A stretch of 64,000 nucleotides of DNA from Clostridiales bacterium (GTDB lineage: Bacteria; Bacillota; Clostridia; Oscillospirales; Butyricicoccaceae), in NCBI GenBank assembly GCA_019418305.1, contig DYCA01000005.1, positions 8,384-72,383 of the forward strand, written 5' to 3'. Below are positions 27,706 through 36,847 of the stretch, piece after piece (position 1 is the stretch's first letter; the number at the start of each line of letters is the position of its first letter). The notes under the pieces are model-generated. The model saw only the letters and a list, made by a program, of their open reading frames with translations, ran no database searches and was not told the origin of the DNA. The position numbers and the translations under genes were made by a program.

Positions 27706-30003
27706 TCAGGGAACCATGGTGTTTTCACTCTGCACAGACTCCACCGTATCCGGCTCCTCCTCTGCGAAGTACGCGTCGAGAATATCCCGTACAATCGGCG
27801 CGACCGCAGAACCGTGTCCTGCACCTTCACCAACTACGCAAACGACAATTTCCGGGTCGTCAAACGGTGCGAAAGCGACAAACAAGCCATTGGTGTAGTT
27901 GGTCTCAACGCCGTCTTTCCTTTCAGTCATTTCTGCAGAACCGGTTTTACCGCCGACCTTAATCGGATAATCGGCAAAGGTAGTCGCTGCGGTACCGCCC
28001 TCGGCAGTAACCTCGCTCATGCCCTTCATCACCAAATCGCGTGTTGCATCCGAAAACTCGATGGTATCGATGACCTTCGGCTGCTCTTCCTCGACCACGT
28101 CGGAATAATCATAGGTTTTGATGCTCTTGACCAGCGTCGGCTGATACAGTGTGCCACCGTTGACCACCGCCGCCATGTAGTTTGCCAGCTGCAAAGGGGT
28201 GAACAGATTATCAGACTGACCGATCGCAGCGTTGACATCGTCGCCGCCCTGCCACTCACGCAACAAAGGATCATTTTTACGGTTTGCAGCACGCTCGGTC
28301 GGACCTGCCGCCTGACCGGCATATTCCGCAATCTCCACGCCGGTCACATTACCCAAACCGAATTTGTCACACCAGTTTTCCAGATGCGCGCCGGTGAGCT
28401 GCTGACCAACATTGTAGAAAAACACGTTGCAGGAATATTTGATAGCCTGTGTTACGTCCAACGTCATGGGTTGTTCGTGGTTGTTACAGGGGAATGTCAC
28501 ACCGCCATATTCGAACTTGCCGTCACAAACATATGTGGTGTTGGCGTCAATAATACCCTCCTCAAGCGCCGCAATCGCCGTCAGCACCTTAAAGGTCGAA
28601 CCGGGCGGATACAAGCCAAGTGTGGCACGGTTCAGCTCCGGGCTTCTCGAGTCACTGGAAATCTGGTCGTAATCCTTATTGTAATTCTCCAGATTATAGG
28701 TTGGATAGGACGCCATAACCAACACCTCACCCGTATCCGGGTCGAGCGCAACCGCCGCGCCGCCGCGCCCATAGCTGGAAAGATAGTTGGCCAGCGACTG
28801 TTCCGCCACTTCCTGCAATTCCAGATCAATGGTGGTAATGACATTGTCGCCCGGCTGCGGCGCATACGAATTAGCATGGTCGGTGATGCTGTCGCCGCCC
28901 AGATCGGTTTCCACCGTGCGTGAGCCTGCTGTTCCGTGCAGATAGGACTCCAGCGCAGACTCCAATCCGCTTTTGCCGATGGTGTCATTCATGGTATAGC
29001 CCGCCTTATTCTGATACGGGCCGCCGTTTTTCGTACCCGTCCATTCCTCTGTGAACATCGGGCCAACCGTTCCCAACAAATGCGCAGCATACGTCGTGTC
29101 ATACTTGCGGATGGCTTCGCTCTGCACGTCAACACCAGTATACTGCTGATGGTGCTCCTTGATATAGGCAATCAAATCCATGGAGACATTGTCTGCCAGC
29201 GTAAACGTGGCATTGTTATTAAATCCAACACGCCGCATGCTGTAATACAGGCCGACCAGCGTGCGCGCATCCGCGTCGGACAGCCCGGTCTGCATTCCCA
29301 GATTATTCTCCATATAGGTACGCATGGCGCTGATAAACTCGGAGGCTGATACCAGTGTGGTCGCATCAATCTGCGACACCTGATCAATTTTGTTGCCGTC
29401 CGCATCATACTGCGGATTTTCCTCATTCGCCGTATTTGCAGCCGCTTTGGCATCCTGCACGGCCTTCAGGCCAAGCGTATCCGCACTTTGCTTAATATAA
29501 TCGGACAACGCTTTGCGCTCAGAGTCTCCCTCCGCGCCAACATATTCATACGGTGCGGTATCTGTAATAGGCATTACATCATTGAGCACCGCAGCGCTTG
29601 TTTCTTCCGTCGTATCCGTATCGGTTTCGGTGCCGTCCCCGGTCTCATCGCCGCCATCTGTGTTCGCGGCTGCGGCCGCAGTACCGTCCGCCTTAACCCG
29701 ATTGGCCAAGTCCAGCAGCACCTCAAAGCGGTCTTCCTTGTCCTCCCAAAAGGAGGAATAGATCAGCACCAGAGAAAAACCGGTCTGATTGGTCACCATT
29801 GCCCTGCCGTAGCGGTCCAGAATCTCGCCGCGCGCAGCCGATACGGTGGACGTTGTCGTCAAAAAGCTCGCTGACCGACGCACATAGCTTTCTCCGTTAA
29901 TCAGCTGCAGCTGAAGCAGCTGACCGCCCGCGAGTCCCACGCAAAGCAGCAGCAGACAGCCCAATACCAGCAGACGGCGCAGCAGTTGTGTTTTATTTAC
30001 CAT
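27706..30003 (-). CDS. mrdA: penicillin-binding protein 2 (MrdA/PbpA-type transpeptidase)
   Basis: Class B PBP that crosslinks peptidoglycan during side-wall elongation with the Mre/Rod system. 765 residues: one N-terminal membrane anchor (LLRRLLVLGCLLLLCVGLAGG), a PBP dimerisation domain starting AARGEILDRYGRAMVTN, and the transpeptidase domain. That domain has the active-site YPPGSTFKV (Ser-x-x-Lys), YSCNVFFYN (Ser-x-Asn) and VGGKTGSAEM (Lys-Thr-Gly). An acidic, Thr/Asp-rich low-complexity stretch lies near residues 110-145 in the dimerisation domain. It is preceded by mreC and mreD, the classical elongasome operon. Confidence 0.95.
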   Translation of the reverse strand: MVNKTQLLRRLLVLGCLLLLCVGLAGGQLLQLQLINGESYVRRSASFLTTTSTVSAARGEILDRYGRAMVTNQTGFSLVLIYSSFWEDKEDRFEVLLDLANRVKADGTAAAAANTDGGDETGDGTETDTDTTEETSAAVLNDVMPITDTAPYEYVGAEGDSERKALSDYIKQSADTLGLKAVQDAKAAANTANEENPQYDADGNKIDQVSQIDATTLVSASEFISAMRTYMENNLGMQTGLSDADARTLVGLYYSMRRVGFNNNATFTLADNVSMDLIAYIKEHHQQYTGVDVQSEAIRKYDTTYAAHLLGTVGPMFTEEWTGTKNGGPYQNKAGYTMNDTIGKSGLESALESYLHGTAGSRTVETDLGGDSITDHANSYAPQPGDNVITTIDLELQEVAEQSLANYLSSYGRGGAAVALDPDTGEVLVMASYPTYNLENYNKDYDQISSDSRSPELNRATLGLYPPGSTFKVLTAIAALEEGIIDANTTYVCDGKFEYGGVTFPCNNHEQPMTLDVTQAIKYSCNVFFYNVGQQLTGAHLENWCDKFGLGNVTGVEIAEYAGQAAGPTERAANRKNDPLLREWQGGDDVNAAIGQSDNLFTPLQLANYMAAVVNGGTLYQPTLVKSIKTYDYSDVVEEEQPKVIDTIEFSDATRDLVMKGMSEVTAEGGTAATTFADYPIKVGGKTGSAEMTERKDGVETNYTNGLFVAFAPFDDPEIVVCVVGEGAGHGSAVAPIVRDILDAYFAEEEPDTVESVQSENTMVP

Positions 30004-30024
30004 AGGGGTTCCTCTTTTCGCTTC

Positions 30025-30534
30025 TCATCGGTTGGCGAATTTACGGCTGATTTTCTGCATCGGCCAGTATACGATAAAGCAAAACAGGCAGGCCAGCAGT
30101 GTCCCGCCGATAATTTGACGCAGAACCAGACCAAAGGATGCACCGGCCTGCGGCAGAAGATAGGCAAAATACCGCAGCAGTCCCAGCACAATCATTTCAA
30201 ATGCCGTCATGAGCACCATCGACACATAGCTTCCGCTGAGCGTCAGACGGCTCATCTCACCCGCAATAAAGCCGAATATCAGGAAAAACAGCGGATACAG
30301 TCCGTCAATGCCGATAAAGCCCAAATCGTAAAAAAGGCCTACCGTGATACCGATAATCACGCCTTCCACCGGACCATCCAGCAGCGCGGCCGCGGCCACG
30401 AGTGCAGGCAGCAGGTCCAGGTGATAGCCGCGAATCGACCACGTGCCGAACAAACTGGTCTGCAGCACATAAATCAGCAGTGCAAACAGAATGTACAGCA
30501 CGACCTTCGGGATGGATAATTGTTCTCTCTGCAT
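30025..30534 (-). CDS. mreD: rod shape-determining protein MreD
   Basis: Small integral membrane protein of the elongasome, 169 residues with five to six hydrophobic helices (VVLYILFALLIYVLQTSLF; LLPALVAAAALLDG; GLFYDLGFIGIDGLYPLFFLIFGFIAG). The G-x-x-x-D-x pattern in the third helix is typical. Start ATG 30534 follows the mreC stop by 4 bases, with CGGAG at its end, so the pair is tightly coupled. Confidence 0.92.
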   Translation of the reverse strand: MQREQLSIPKVVLYILFALLIYVLQTSLFGTWSIRGYHLDLLPALVAAAALLDGPVEGVIIGITVGLFYDLGFIGIDGLYPLFFLIFGFIAGEMSRLTLSGSYVSMVLMTAFEMIVLGLLRYFAYLLPQAGASFGLVLRQIIGGTLLACLFCFIVYWPMQKISRKFANR

Positions 30535-30538
30535 GTAC

Positions 30539-31384
30539 TCACTCCGTAGTATCCGTAAAATCGGTGACAATGGAAACGCTCGATACCGTATCCACATTTA
30601 CAAACGGCTTGATAACCGCGTAATAGGAAATGCCGTTTTCCTCGGGCAGCACGCTTTCCACCGTGCCAATCATCACACCCTTGGGGAACAGCCCGCCGCG
30701 GCCGGAGGTCTCTACCGTATCGCCGATGACGACGCTGGAATCCTCCGTCAGATAGCTCAGCCGCAGATTCCCCTCCGCCATCAGGTCGTAATTGCCCTCG
30801 GCAATAGCGGTTTCGCGGGTGCGGGTGATCAGTGCGCCGCACTGCATCTCGACGTCGATTACAGTCGTAACCTCACAGGTGTTGGAATACACCTCGCTGA
30901 CGTAGCCCACCATGCCGTCCACCGTGGTAACCAGATCGCCCTCTTCCACGCCGTGAGACGAACCCTTGTCCAGGCTGAGCGTCATCGCCCAGTCGCCCGG
31001 ATTGCGGGCAATGACCTCGGCGTTGATAGTCGTCAACTCGCGCGTGCGTTCGGGCTGACCCGCCGCTGCACGCAGCTGATTATTTTCCTCAATCGCCAAC
31101 TCCGCATCGCGCACGGTCTGCTCCATATCGCGAATCTGCTTCTTCAGCTCCTCATTTTCCGCTTTCAGGTCATCAAATTCGGTGAAATATCCAAAGCCCT
31201 TCCCCAGCGCACCGGTCACGCCGGAAGCCAGCCGCTGCACAGGCGTGGTCACAAAGCTGACCAAACGGGTCACCGGAGACGGTTTGCCGGTCACGCCGCT
31301 GTACAGCGCGGACAGGATGCACAACACAATCACAATCACCACGCCGACCACAAAACGCGACCCCACTCTGTTACGTCTTCGCAA
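30539..31384 (-). CDS. mreC: rod shape-determining protein MreC
   Basis: Extracytoplasmic scaffold of the cell-elongation machine, 281 residues. It has one N-terminal membrane anchor (FVVGVVIVIVLCILSALYSG), a coiled coil (EFDDLKAENEELKKQIRDMEQ), then the two-beta-barrel MreC domain with VIARNPGDWAMTLSLDKGSSHGVEEGD and GLFPKGVMIGTV. Translation starts at TTG 31384, 10 bases after AAAGGAG. It follows maf by 40 bases. No mreB gene lies in the window. Confidence 0.95.
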   Translation of the reverse strand: MRRRNRVGSRFVVGVVIVIVLCILSALYSGVTGKPSPVTRLVSFVTTPVQRLASGVTGALGKGFGYFTEFDDLKAENEELKKQIRDMEQTVRDAELAIEENNQLRAAAGQPERTRELTTINAEVIARNPGDWAMTLSLDKGSSHGVEEGDLVTTVDGMVGYVSEVYSNTCEVTTVIDVEMQCGALITRTRETAIAEGNYDLMAEGNLRLSYLTEDSSVVIGDTVETSGRGGLFPKGVMIGTVESVLPEENGISYYAVIKPFVNVDTVSSVSIVTDFTDTTE

Positions 31385-31424
31385 AAGCTCTAAACTCCTT
31401 TCAATATTTCCAAACGCGCCGGTT

Positions 31425-31994
31425 TCAGCACATTTCCCGCGTCATTTGCCGCAGAATCACATGCAGTCCCGCCACCGGCAGGCCCATAACGCTGTAATAG
31501 TCGCCCTCAATGCCGTCGATAAGCAAGGCGCCGTGCCCCTGTATGCCGTAAGCGCCCGCCTTATCCAGCGGCTCACCCGTGGCAAGATAGGCGGCAAGCT
31601 CGTCCTCATCAAACGCGCGGAAGGTCACCCGCGTGCGGGTGCACAGCGTGCGCGCCTCGCCCGCAGGCGGCAGCACGGCCAGTCCGGTCAGCACCTCATG
31701 GGTGCGCCCACGCAAGCGGCGCAGCATATCCGCCGCCTGTGCCTCATCCGCCGGCTTACCCAGCGGCAGGCCGTCTATCGTGACCATCGTGTCCGACCCG
31801 ATGCACACCGCATCCGGATACAGCTGCTGCGCCGCCTGTGCTTTGAGCCGCGACAGACGCACGACCTCCTCCTCCAGCGGCGCTCCGGGACGCAGCGTTT
31901 CATCTGCATCCGCGGGGCAGACGGTAAAATTCTCGGTAATCAGCGTCAGCAGCTCCCGCCTGCGCGGCGATGCGGACGCCAGAACGATTTGCAT
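31425..31994 (-). CDS. maf: Maf family nucleoside triphosphate pyrophosphatase
   Basis: Hydrolyses non-canonical or pyrimidine nucleoside triphosphates to monophosphates, a house-cleaning or division-arrest role. The 189-residue protein opens with VLASASPRRRELL, then CIGSDTMVTIDG (catalytic Asp), LGKPADEAQAADML, GRTHEVLTG and the late GAYGIQGHGALLID. The ATG overlaps the U32 stop as TAATG, showing translational coupling. maf next to mreC is a common pairing. Confidence 0.95.
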   Translation of the reverse strand: MQIVLASASPRRRELLTLITENFTVCPADADETLRPGAPLEEEVVRLSRLKAQAAQQLYPDAVCIGSDTMVTIDGLPLGKPADEAQAADMLRRLRGRTHEVLTGLAVLPPAGEARTLCTRTRVTFRAFDEDELAAYLATGEPLDKAGAYGIQGHGALLIDGIEGDYYSVMGLPVAGLHVILRQMTREMC

Positions 31995-34024
31995 TATTCG
32001 ACTCCTCTTTTGTATAGTCCGTTGGTGAATTCTCCCTCCATGGGGTTGCCTTCCAGAAACGCGCAGGCAATGCGCGTGCATTCCTCCGGCGTTTCAATGG
32101 TAAACAGCAGCCGCGCAGTCTGTACACCGAGCGGCCGCACATCCTCACGCAGGCAAAGCGCCCGGTTACCCAGCAGCGTATTGCGGCAGCCATATTCGGG
32201 CAGCAGCGCAAATCGCTCGCCCCGGCGGTCGGTCAGATAGGTGACGCCGTTCTCGCAGCTGCACTTACCACCGTGCTGACGGCGAATCGCACAGTTTTCA
32301 AAAATCATCAGCGGCAGATGACCGTAAACAATCATTTCGGTTTCCAGCGGCCCGCGCATGTCGCGAATCTGCGCCAGACGCGCCTCAAACGACAGCGTCT
32401 GCCGCTGCACGCCCATTTCAGCCAGCGCATGCAGTGTTTTGCTGTTGAACGCATTCAGGCCGAAGTCGCCGTGCACGGCAAAGCCAAGCCGCCGCGCCAG
32501 CGCGATATGACCGAGGTTGCCCGCCAGCACGGTTTTCGTGCCACGGCTCATCGCCTCGCCCAGCAGCATTTCAATCTCGGGCTGTTCCGCGTCCGAAAAG
32601 ATACGCGGCAGTACGGCAGGCAGGCCGGTCTGCGCCGCAACATCCAGCGGCACATAGATGGTTTCCAGTCCCAGGTCGCGCAACGCATCCGCCTGCGCCT
32701 TGGTGCGCACAGACGCGGTATACCCGCAAAAACCGGTGCGCGGGCGACTGTCGTCGTCACGCGCGAGCAACGGGCCTTCCAACCAGTCCCGCGACGGCGG
32801 AGCCGCGCGTTTGGCCAGCAGCAGTGCGAGCGCATCGCGCCGCATGGCATTGACGGTAGACGCAGGCAGCGCCAAGCCGTCCTCCATCTCAATGCGTAAG
32901 TTTTTGATATAAAACGGTGTACCGCCCGTCTTGCGCAGGGATTTTTCCACCATTTCCGGTGTGGTTGGGCGGGTACGCGCCCGCTCGACGGCCGCCGCGG
33001 ACGAAACGCCGTCCGCGCTGAGCACCGCGCCTGTGTCCTCGCGCGCGGTAAAGCACAGCGAAACCGGCACAAGCGGCGCTTCCTTGCCCTCGGCAAAGCG
33101 GTGCGCTGCCTCATCGTACAGCGACTGCACCTCATGCAGCGGCACGTCGGTCTTGGTGCCGAACATCGCATCGCCCTTTTTTCCGGTGTAGTAGCCGTCG
33201 GTAAATCCGTCGCGCGAAAAGACGCGCCGCAGCGTGTCGCGCTCCTCCGGTGTCGGGTTCCGATGCTCGCGCAGCAAATCAGCGTAAATCTTCGTAACGA
33301 TTGCGGTGTATTCCGGCCGCTTCATACGGCCTTCAATCTTGAGCGAGGACACACCGAGGTCGGCAAGCTCCGCCACATGGCCCGCCAGCGCCAAATCCTT
33401 GAGCGAGAGCGGATAGCCCCCGTTATACGGCAGGCGGCAGGGCTGCGCGCACAAGCCACGGTTGCCCGAGCGCTGCCCGATGACCGCAGACAGGTAGCAC
33501 TGTCCCGAATAGCACATGCATAGCGCGCCGTGCACAAACACCTCGGTCTCAACGCCGGCCTGCTCGGTAATCAGGCGCACTTCGTCCCACGTACACTCAC
33601 GACTGAGTACCACGCGCGAAAAGCCAAGGTCACGCGCCTGCTTTGCGCCGTCAAGCGTGTGAATGGTCATCTGAGTGGAGGCGTGCAACGCAAAATCCGG
33701 CGCGTGCGCATGAATCAGCCGCGCCAGTCCCAAATCCTGCACAATCAGCGCATCCGCACCCGCCTCGTACAAAAATTTTGCGTCATGCAGCGCGGTATCC
33801 AGTTCGCGATCGCCCGCAAGAATATTCAGCGTGATATTGGTCTTAACACCCCGCGCACGGCAGTAAGCAATAGCGTCCGCCATCTCGTCGGCCGAAAAGC
33901 CCTGTGCATTACGGCGCGCATTGAACGTGCCGAAGCCCATATACACCGCGCCCGCACCCGACTGCACGGCCGCGCGCACCCCCTCCGGCGAGCCGGCGGG
34001 CGCAAGCAATTCTACATTACTCAT
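31994..34024 (-). CDS. U32 family peptidase (with DUF3656 region)
   Basis: 676-residue member of the U32 collagenase-like family, some of whose members (RlhA, TrhP) hydroxylate rRNA or tRNA instead of cutting protein. The N-terminal TIM-barrel half shows LLAPAGSPEGVRAAVQSGAGAVYMG and the signature EVFVHGALCMCYSGQCYLS, then GNRGLCAQPCRLPY and SSLKIEGRMKRPEY. The C-terminal half has further Cys (ENCAIRR, GKCSC, EYGCRNTLL), perhaps a metal site. It overlaps zapA as ATGA and maf as TAATG. A role in RNA modification is as likely as proteolysis. Confidence 0.88.
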   Translation of the reverse strand: MSNVELLAPAGSPEGVRAAVQSGAGAVYMGFGTFNARRNAQGFSADEMADAIAYCRARGVKTNITLNILAGDRELDTALHDAKFLYEAGADALIVQDLGLARLIHAHAPDFALHASTQMTIHTLDGAKQARDLGFSRVVLSRECTWDEVRLITEQAGVETEVFVHGALCMCYSGQCYLSAVIGQRSGNRGLCAQPCRLPYNGGYPLSLKDLALAGHVAELADLGVSSLKIEGRMKRPEYTAIVTKIYADLLREHRNPTPEERDTLRRVFSRDGFTDGYYTGKKGDAMFGTKTDVPLHEVQSLYDEAAHRFAEGKEAPLVPVSLCFTAREDTGAVLSADGVSSAAAVERARTRPTTPEMVEKSLRKTGGTPFYIKNLRIEMEDGLALPASTVNAMRRDALALLLAKRAAPPSRDWLEGPLLARDDDSRPRTGFCGYTASVRTKAQADALRDLGLETIYVPLDVAAQTGLPAVLPRIFSDAEQPEIEMLLGEAMSRGTKTVLAGNLGHIALARRLGFAVHGDFGLNAFNSKTLHALAEMGVQRQTLSFEARLAQIRDMRGPLETEMIVYGHLPLMIFENCAIRRQHGGKCSCENGVTYLTDRRGERFALLPEYGCRNTLLGNRALCLREDVRPLGVQTARLLFTIETPEECTRIACAFLEGNPMEGEFTNGLYKRGVE

Positions 34025-34332
34025 TTATGTCGATTCCCCGGATGACCTGTGCTGTTACGATTGACCTGTTGACGCAGAGCCGTGTTCTCCGCCTCGAGCG
34101 CGCGGCACTTGGCCTCGGCAGCCTCGGCAGCCGTCTTAGCCTTGATATACTCGTCAGCAAGGTTGACTGTCGCCAGCGCCAGCGCCCGTGTGGACGCAAA
34201 CGACGCCGAACCGCCGCACTGCGCGATGGTCTGCTGCGCCAGCTCCGCCACCTCATTCATATATTCCACAGATTCATCCGCCAGCATGGTGTACTGCTGT
34301 CCGGCAATCTGTATGGTTACACGGTTTGCCAT
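34021..34332 (-). CDS. zapA: cell division protein ZapA
   Basis: Small FtsZ-ring stabiliser, 103 residues. An N-terminal beta-rich domain (RVTIQIAGQQYTMLADESVEYMNEVAELAQQTI) is followed by a long helix (AAEAAEAKCRALEAENTALRQQVN) that forms the coiled-coil dimer. Start ATG 34332 has AAAGGAAGG 6 bases upstream. It is the first gene of the zapA-U32-maf-mreCD-PBP2 operon, coupled to U32 by an ATGA overlap. Confidence 0.88.
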   Translation of the reverse strand: MANRVTIQIAGQQYTMLADESVEYMNEVAELAQQTIAQCGGSASFASTRALALATVNLADEYIKAKTAAEAAEAKCRALEAENTALRQQVNRNSTGHPGNRHK

Positions 34333-34387
34333 GCAAATCCTTCCTTTCGCAAAATAGTCGCTCAAAAGGCATAATTTGATAAAATAT

Positions 34388-34416
34388 AGTATACCACAAC
34401 CCATTCCCTTTTGGAA
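34388..34416 (-). promoter_or_regulatory. predicted promoter of the zapA-mre operon
   Basis: Minus strand TTCCAA (34416-34411), 17 bases, TATACT (34393-34388), 56 bases ahead of the zapA ATG. A TTTGCACAG element lies some 10 bases further upstream, like that next to iolE. Confidence 0.5.
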
Positions 34417-34507
34417 CAAAAATTCTGTGCAAAGATGCGCACTCTGCTTCCCGTTTTTTGTACACAACGATGCCGGCGTATAAATTTGTAAAAGATTTTT
34501 GTTTGCC

Positions 34508-34536
34508 TTGTGTGATACGCTGCGCTGTGCTAAAAT
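34508..34536 (+). promoter_or_regulatory. predicted promoter of the proB operon
   Basis: TTGTGT (34508-34513), 17 bases, TAAAAT (34531-34536), 55 bases ahead of the proB start. No T-box or other leader structure is seen. Confidence 0.5.
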
Positions 34537-34590
34537 AAAAATGAATTATTCCGTCCGGATGAGATGCCGGACAGACATCAGGTGAGATTT

Positions 34591-35400
34591 ATGCTGCATA
34601 TCAACGAGGTCCGCCGCATCGTAGTCAAGGTGGGTACCTCGACGCTGACATACGAAAACGGAAAGCTCAATATCCGCCGCATCGAACGGCTGGTGCGCAC
34701 CATCAGCGACCTGCAAAACCGCGGGTTCGACATGGTGCTCGTCTCCTCGGGCGCGGTGGGCGTGGGCGCTGCCAAGCTGGGGCTCGGCGGGCGGCCCCGC
34801 GAGCTTGCAATGAAACAGGCCGCCGCCGCGGTCGGACAGTGCGAGCTGATGCATATTTACGACAAAATGTTCCTCGAATACGGCATCAACGTCGCGCAGA
34901 TTCTGCTCACGCGCGAAAACATCATCGACGACGACCAGCGCGAAAACATCCACAACACCTTCACCGCGCTCATGCGCACGGGCGTTGTGCCGATTGTCAA
35001 TGAAAACGACACGGTCGCCACTGCAGAGCTTAAGCACATCGAAAACTTCGGTGATAACGACACCCTGTCCGCTGTGGTTGCGCGCATGTGCGACGCAGAC
35101 CTTTTGGTCATCTTCTCGGACATCGACGGGCTGTATGATTCCGACCCGCGCAAAAACCCGCAGGCCAAACTGATTGGGCACGTAGCCAAAATTGATGCAA
35201 AAATCCGCCGCATGGCGGGCGGCGCAGGCTCGGCACACGGCACGGGCGGCATGGCCACGAAAATTACCGCCGCCGAGTTGTGTATGGATGCCGGCATTCC
35301 CATGCTGGTGGCCAACGGCGACAAGGACGATATTCTGTATGACATTGTGGACGGCAGACCGGTTGGCACGCTGTTTGCACGGGAGGAGGAACGCGTATGA
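34591..35400 (+). CDS. proB: glutamate 5-kinase
   Basis: First step of proline synthesis, ATP-dependent phosphorylation of glutamate. 269 residues, the short form without a C-terminal PUA domain. Amino-acid-kinase motifs: RIVVKVGTSTLTYENG, MVLVSSGAVGVGAAKLG, PIVNENDTVAT, FGDNDTLSAVVA, LFSDIDGLYDSDPR and GTGGMATKITAAELC. Start ATG 34591 has AGGTGA 5 bases upstream. The stop overlaps the start of a 50-codon gene as ATGA, and proA follows. Confidence 0.95.
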   Translation: MLHINEVRRIVVKVGTSTLTYENGKLNIRRIERLVRTISDLQNRGFDMVLVSSGAVGVGAAKLGLGGRPRELAMKQAAAAVGQCELMHIYDKMFLEYGINVAQILLTRENIIDDDQRENIHNTFTALMRTGVVPIVNENDTVATAELKHIENFGDNDTLSAVVARMCDADLLVIFSDIDGLYDSDPRKNPQAKLIGHVAKIDAKIRRMAGGAGSAHGTGGMATKITAAELCMDAGIPMLVANGDKDDILYDIVDGRPVGTLFAREEERV

Positions 35401-35549
35401 CAAAATTTCACATTCACCGCCTGACCGACGTACTCTGCGGCGGAAATCTGCGCGTTTTTTCCAAGGCGCAGGTCATCGCGGCGCTCATCGGCGCAGCCAT
35501 TGGTGCGTTTCTGGGCGTGCAGGCTTACTGCAACGCTTGGCTGGGCTGA
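35397..35549 (+). CDS. 50-residue single-pass membrane protein between proB and proA
   Basis: The start ATG overlaps the proB stop as ATGA and GAGGAGG lies 10 bases ahead, so the small frame is probably translated by coupling. The product begins MTKFHIHRLTDVLCGGN and has one clear membrane helix, VIAALIGAAIGAFLGVQAY, at about residues 27-45, with basic residues ahead of it. It ends 50 bases before proA. I do not recognise the family. The GxxxGxxxG-like helix suggests self-association or binding to a membrane partner. Small size makes this less certain than its neighbours. Confidence 0.6.
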   Translation: MTKFHIHRLTDVLCGGNLRVFSKAQVIAALIGAAIGAFLGVQAYCNAWLG

Positions 35550-35599
35550 GGCTCACCGATTCCCTATACCGATATTTTAGATAAACGGAGTGAAACACC

Positions 35600-36847
35600 A
35601 TGCGGCAACTGATGGAAATCGCTGAGGATGCGCGCCGCGTTAAGCACGCGGTGGCAAAACTCGGCACAAACGATAAAAACCGCGGTCTGCTCGCCATTGC
35701 AGACGCACTTACCGCGCACGCGGACGAAATCATCGCCGCCAACCGCATTGACATCGAAAACGGTCGTGCCGCCGGTCTGGCGGACGGGTTAATCGACCGT
35801 CTGATGCTGGACGAAAAGCGCATCTCAGGCATCGCGGAAGGCTGCCGTCAGGTTGCCGCGCTGCCCGACCCGGTCGGCGAAGTGCTGGGCATGCATAAGC
35901 GGCCCAACGGCCTGCTGATCGGCCAGAAGCGCGTGCCGATGGGCGTCATCGGCATCATTTACGAGGCGCGCCCCAACGTCACGGTCGATGCAGCGGCGCT
36001 GTGCTTCAAGGCGGGTTCGGCCTGTATCCTGCGCGGCGGCAAAGAAGCGTTTCACTCCTCGATGTGCCTGACCAAGCTCATGCGCGCGGCGCTCGAAGCC
36101 GAGGGGCTACCCGCAGACGCAATCAATCTGGTTGAGGACACCTCGCGCGAGAGTGCAAACCAGATGATGAAACTGAACGGCTATCTGGACGTCCTCATCC
36201 CGCGCGGCGGCGCGGGCCTGATTCGCGCGGTCGTGCAGAACGCGACCGTTCCGGTCATCGAAACCGGCACGGGCAACTGCCATGTGTATGTGGACGCCTC
36301 CGCCGACCTCGATATGGCGCAGCGCATTCTGGTCAACGCCAAGTGCCAGCGGCCGAGCGTGTGCAACGCCGCCGAAAGCCTGCTGGTGCACAAGGATGTC
36401 GCCGCTGCATTCCTGCCGATGGCAGCAGAGGGTCTTGCGCCCGACGGCGTTGTGCTGCACGGCTGCCCGCGCACCATGGAGATCCTCGGAAATGCGGTGC
36501 TGCCTGCGACCGATGAGGACTACGGCCGCGAATACCTCGGATACGAAATTTCCTGCAAGGTAGCGGACTCGCTCGACGAGGCCATCGACCATATCAATCG
36601 CTTCAACACCGGCCACTCCGAATGCATCGTCACACGTGACTACGCCGCTTCACAGCGGTTTCTCGACGAAGTGGACGCGGCGGCGGTCTATGTCAACGCC
36701 TCTACCCGCTTTACCGACGGCTTTGAATTCGGTTTTGGTGCAGAAATCGGCATTTCCACTCAAAAACTGCACGCGCGCGGTCCGATGGGACTGACCGCGC
36801 TGACCACCACCAAATATATTATTTACGGAAACGGACAGGTGCGCTGA
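35600..36847 (+). CDS. proA: glutamate-5-semialdehyde dehydrogenase (gamma-glutamyl phosphate reductase)
   Basis: Second proline-synthesis step, NADPH reduction of glutamyl 5-phosphate. The 415-residue protein belongs to the aldehyde dehydrogenase superfamily. PMGVIGIIYEARPNVTVDAAALCFKAGSACILRGGKEA marks the cofactor and phosphate region, TGNCHVYVD follows, and the catalytic Cys is in VNAKCQRPSVCNAAE. FEFGFGAEIGISTQKLHARGPMGL is near the end. ProC is not in the window. The stop overlaps the next gene as TGATG. Confidence 0.96.
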   Translation: MRQLMEIAEDARRVKHAVAKLGTNDKNRGLLAIADALTAHADEIIAANRIDIENGRAAGLADGLIDRLMLDEKRISGIAEGCRQVAALPDPVGEVLGMHKRPNGLLIGQKRVPMGVIGIIYEARPNVTVDAAALCFKAGSACILRGGKEAFHSSMCLTKLMRAALEAEGLPADAINLVEDTSRESANQMMKLNGYLDVLIPRGGAGLIRAVVQNATVPVIETGTGNCHVYVDASADLDMAQRILVNAKCQRPSVCNAAESLLVHKDVAAAFLPMAAEGLAPDGVVLHGCPRTMEILGNAVLPATDEDYGREYLGYEISCKVADSLDEAIDHINRFNTGHSECIVTRDYAASQRFLDEVDAAAVYVNASTRFTDGFEFGFGAEIGISTQKLHARGPMGLTALTTTKYIIYGNGQVR

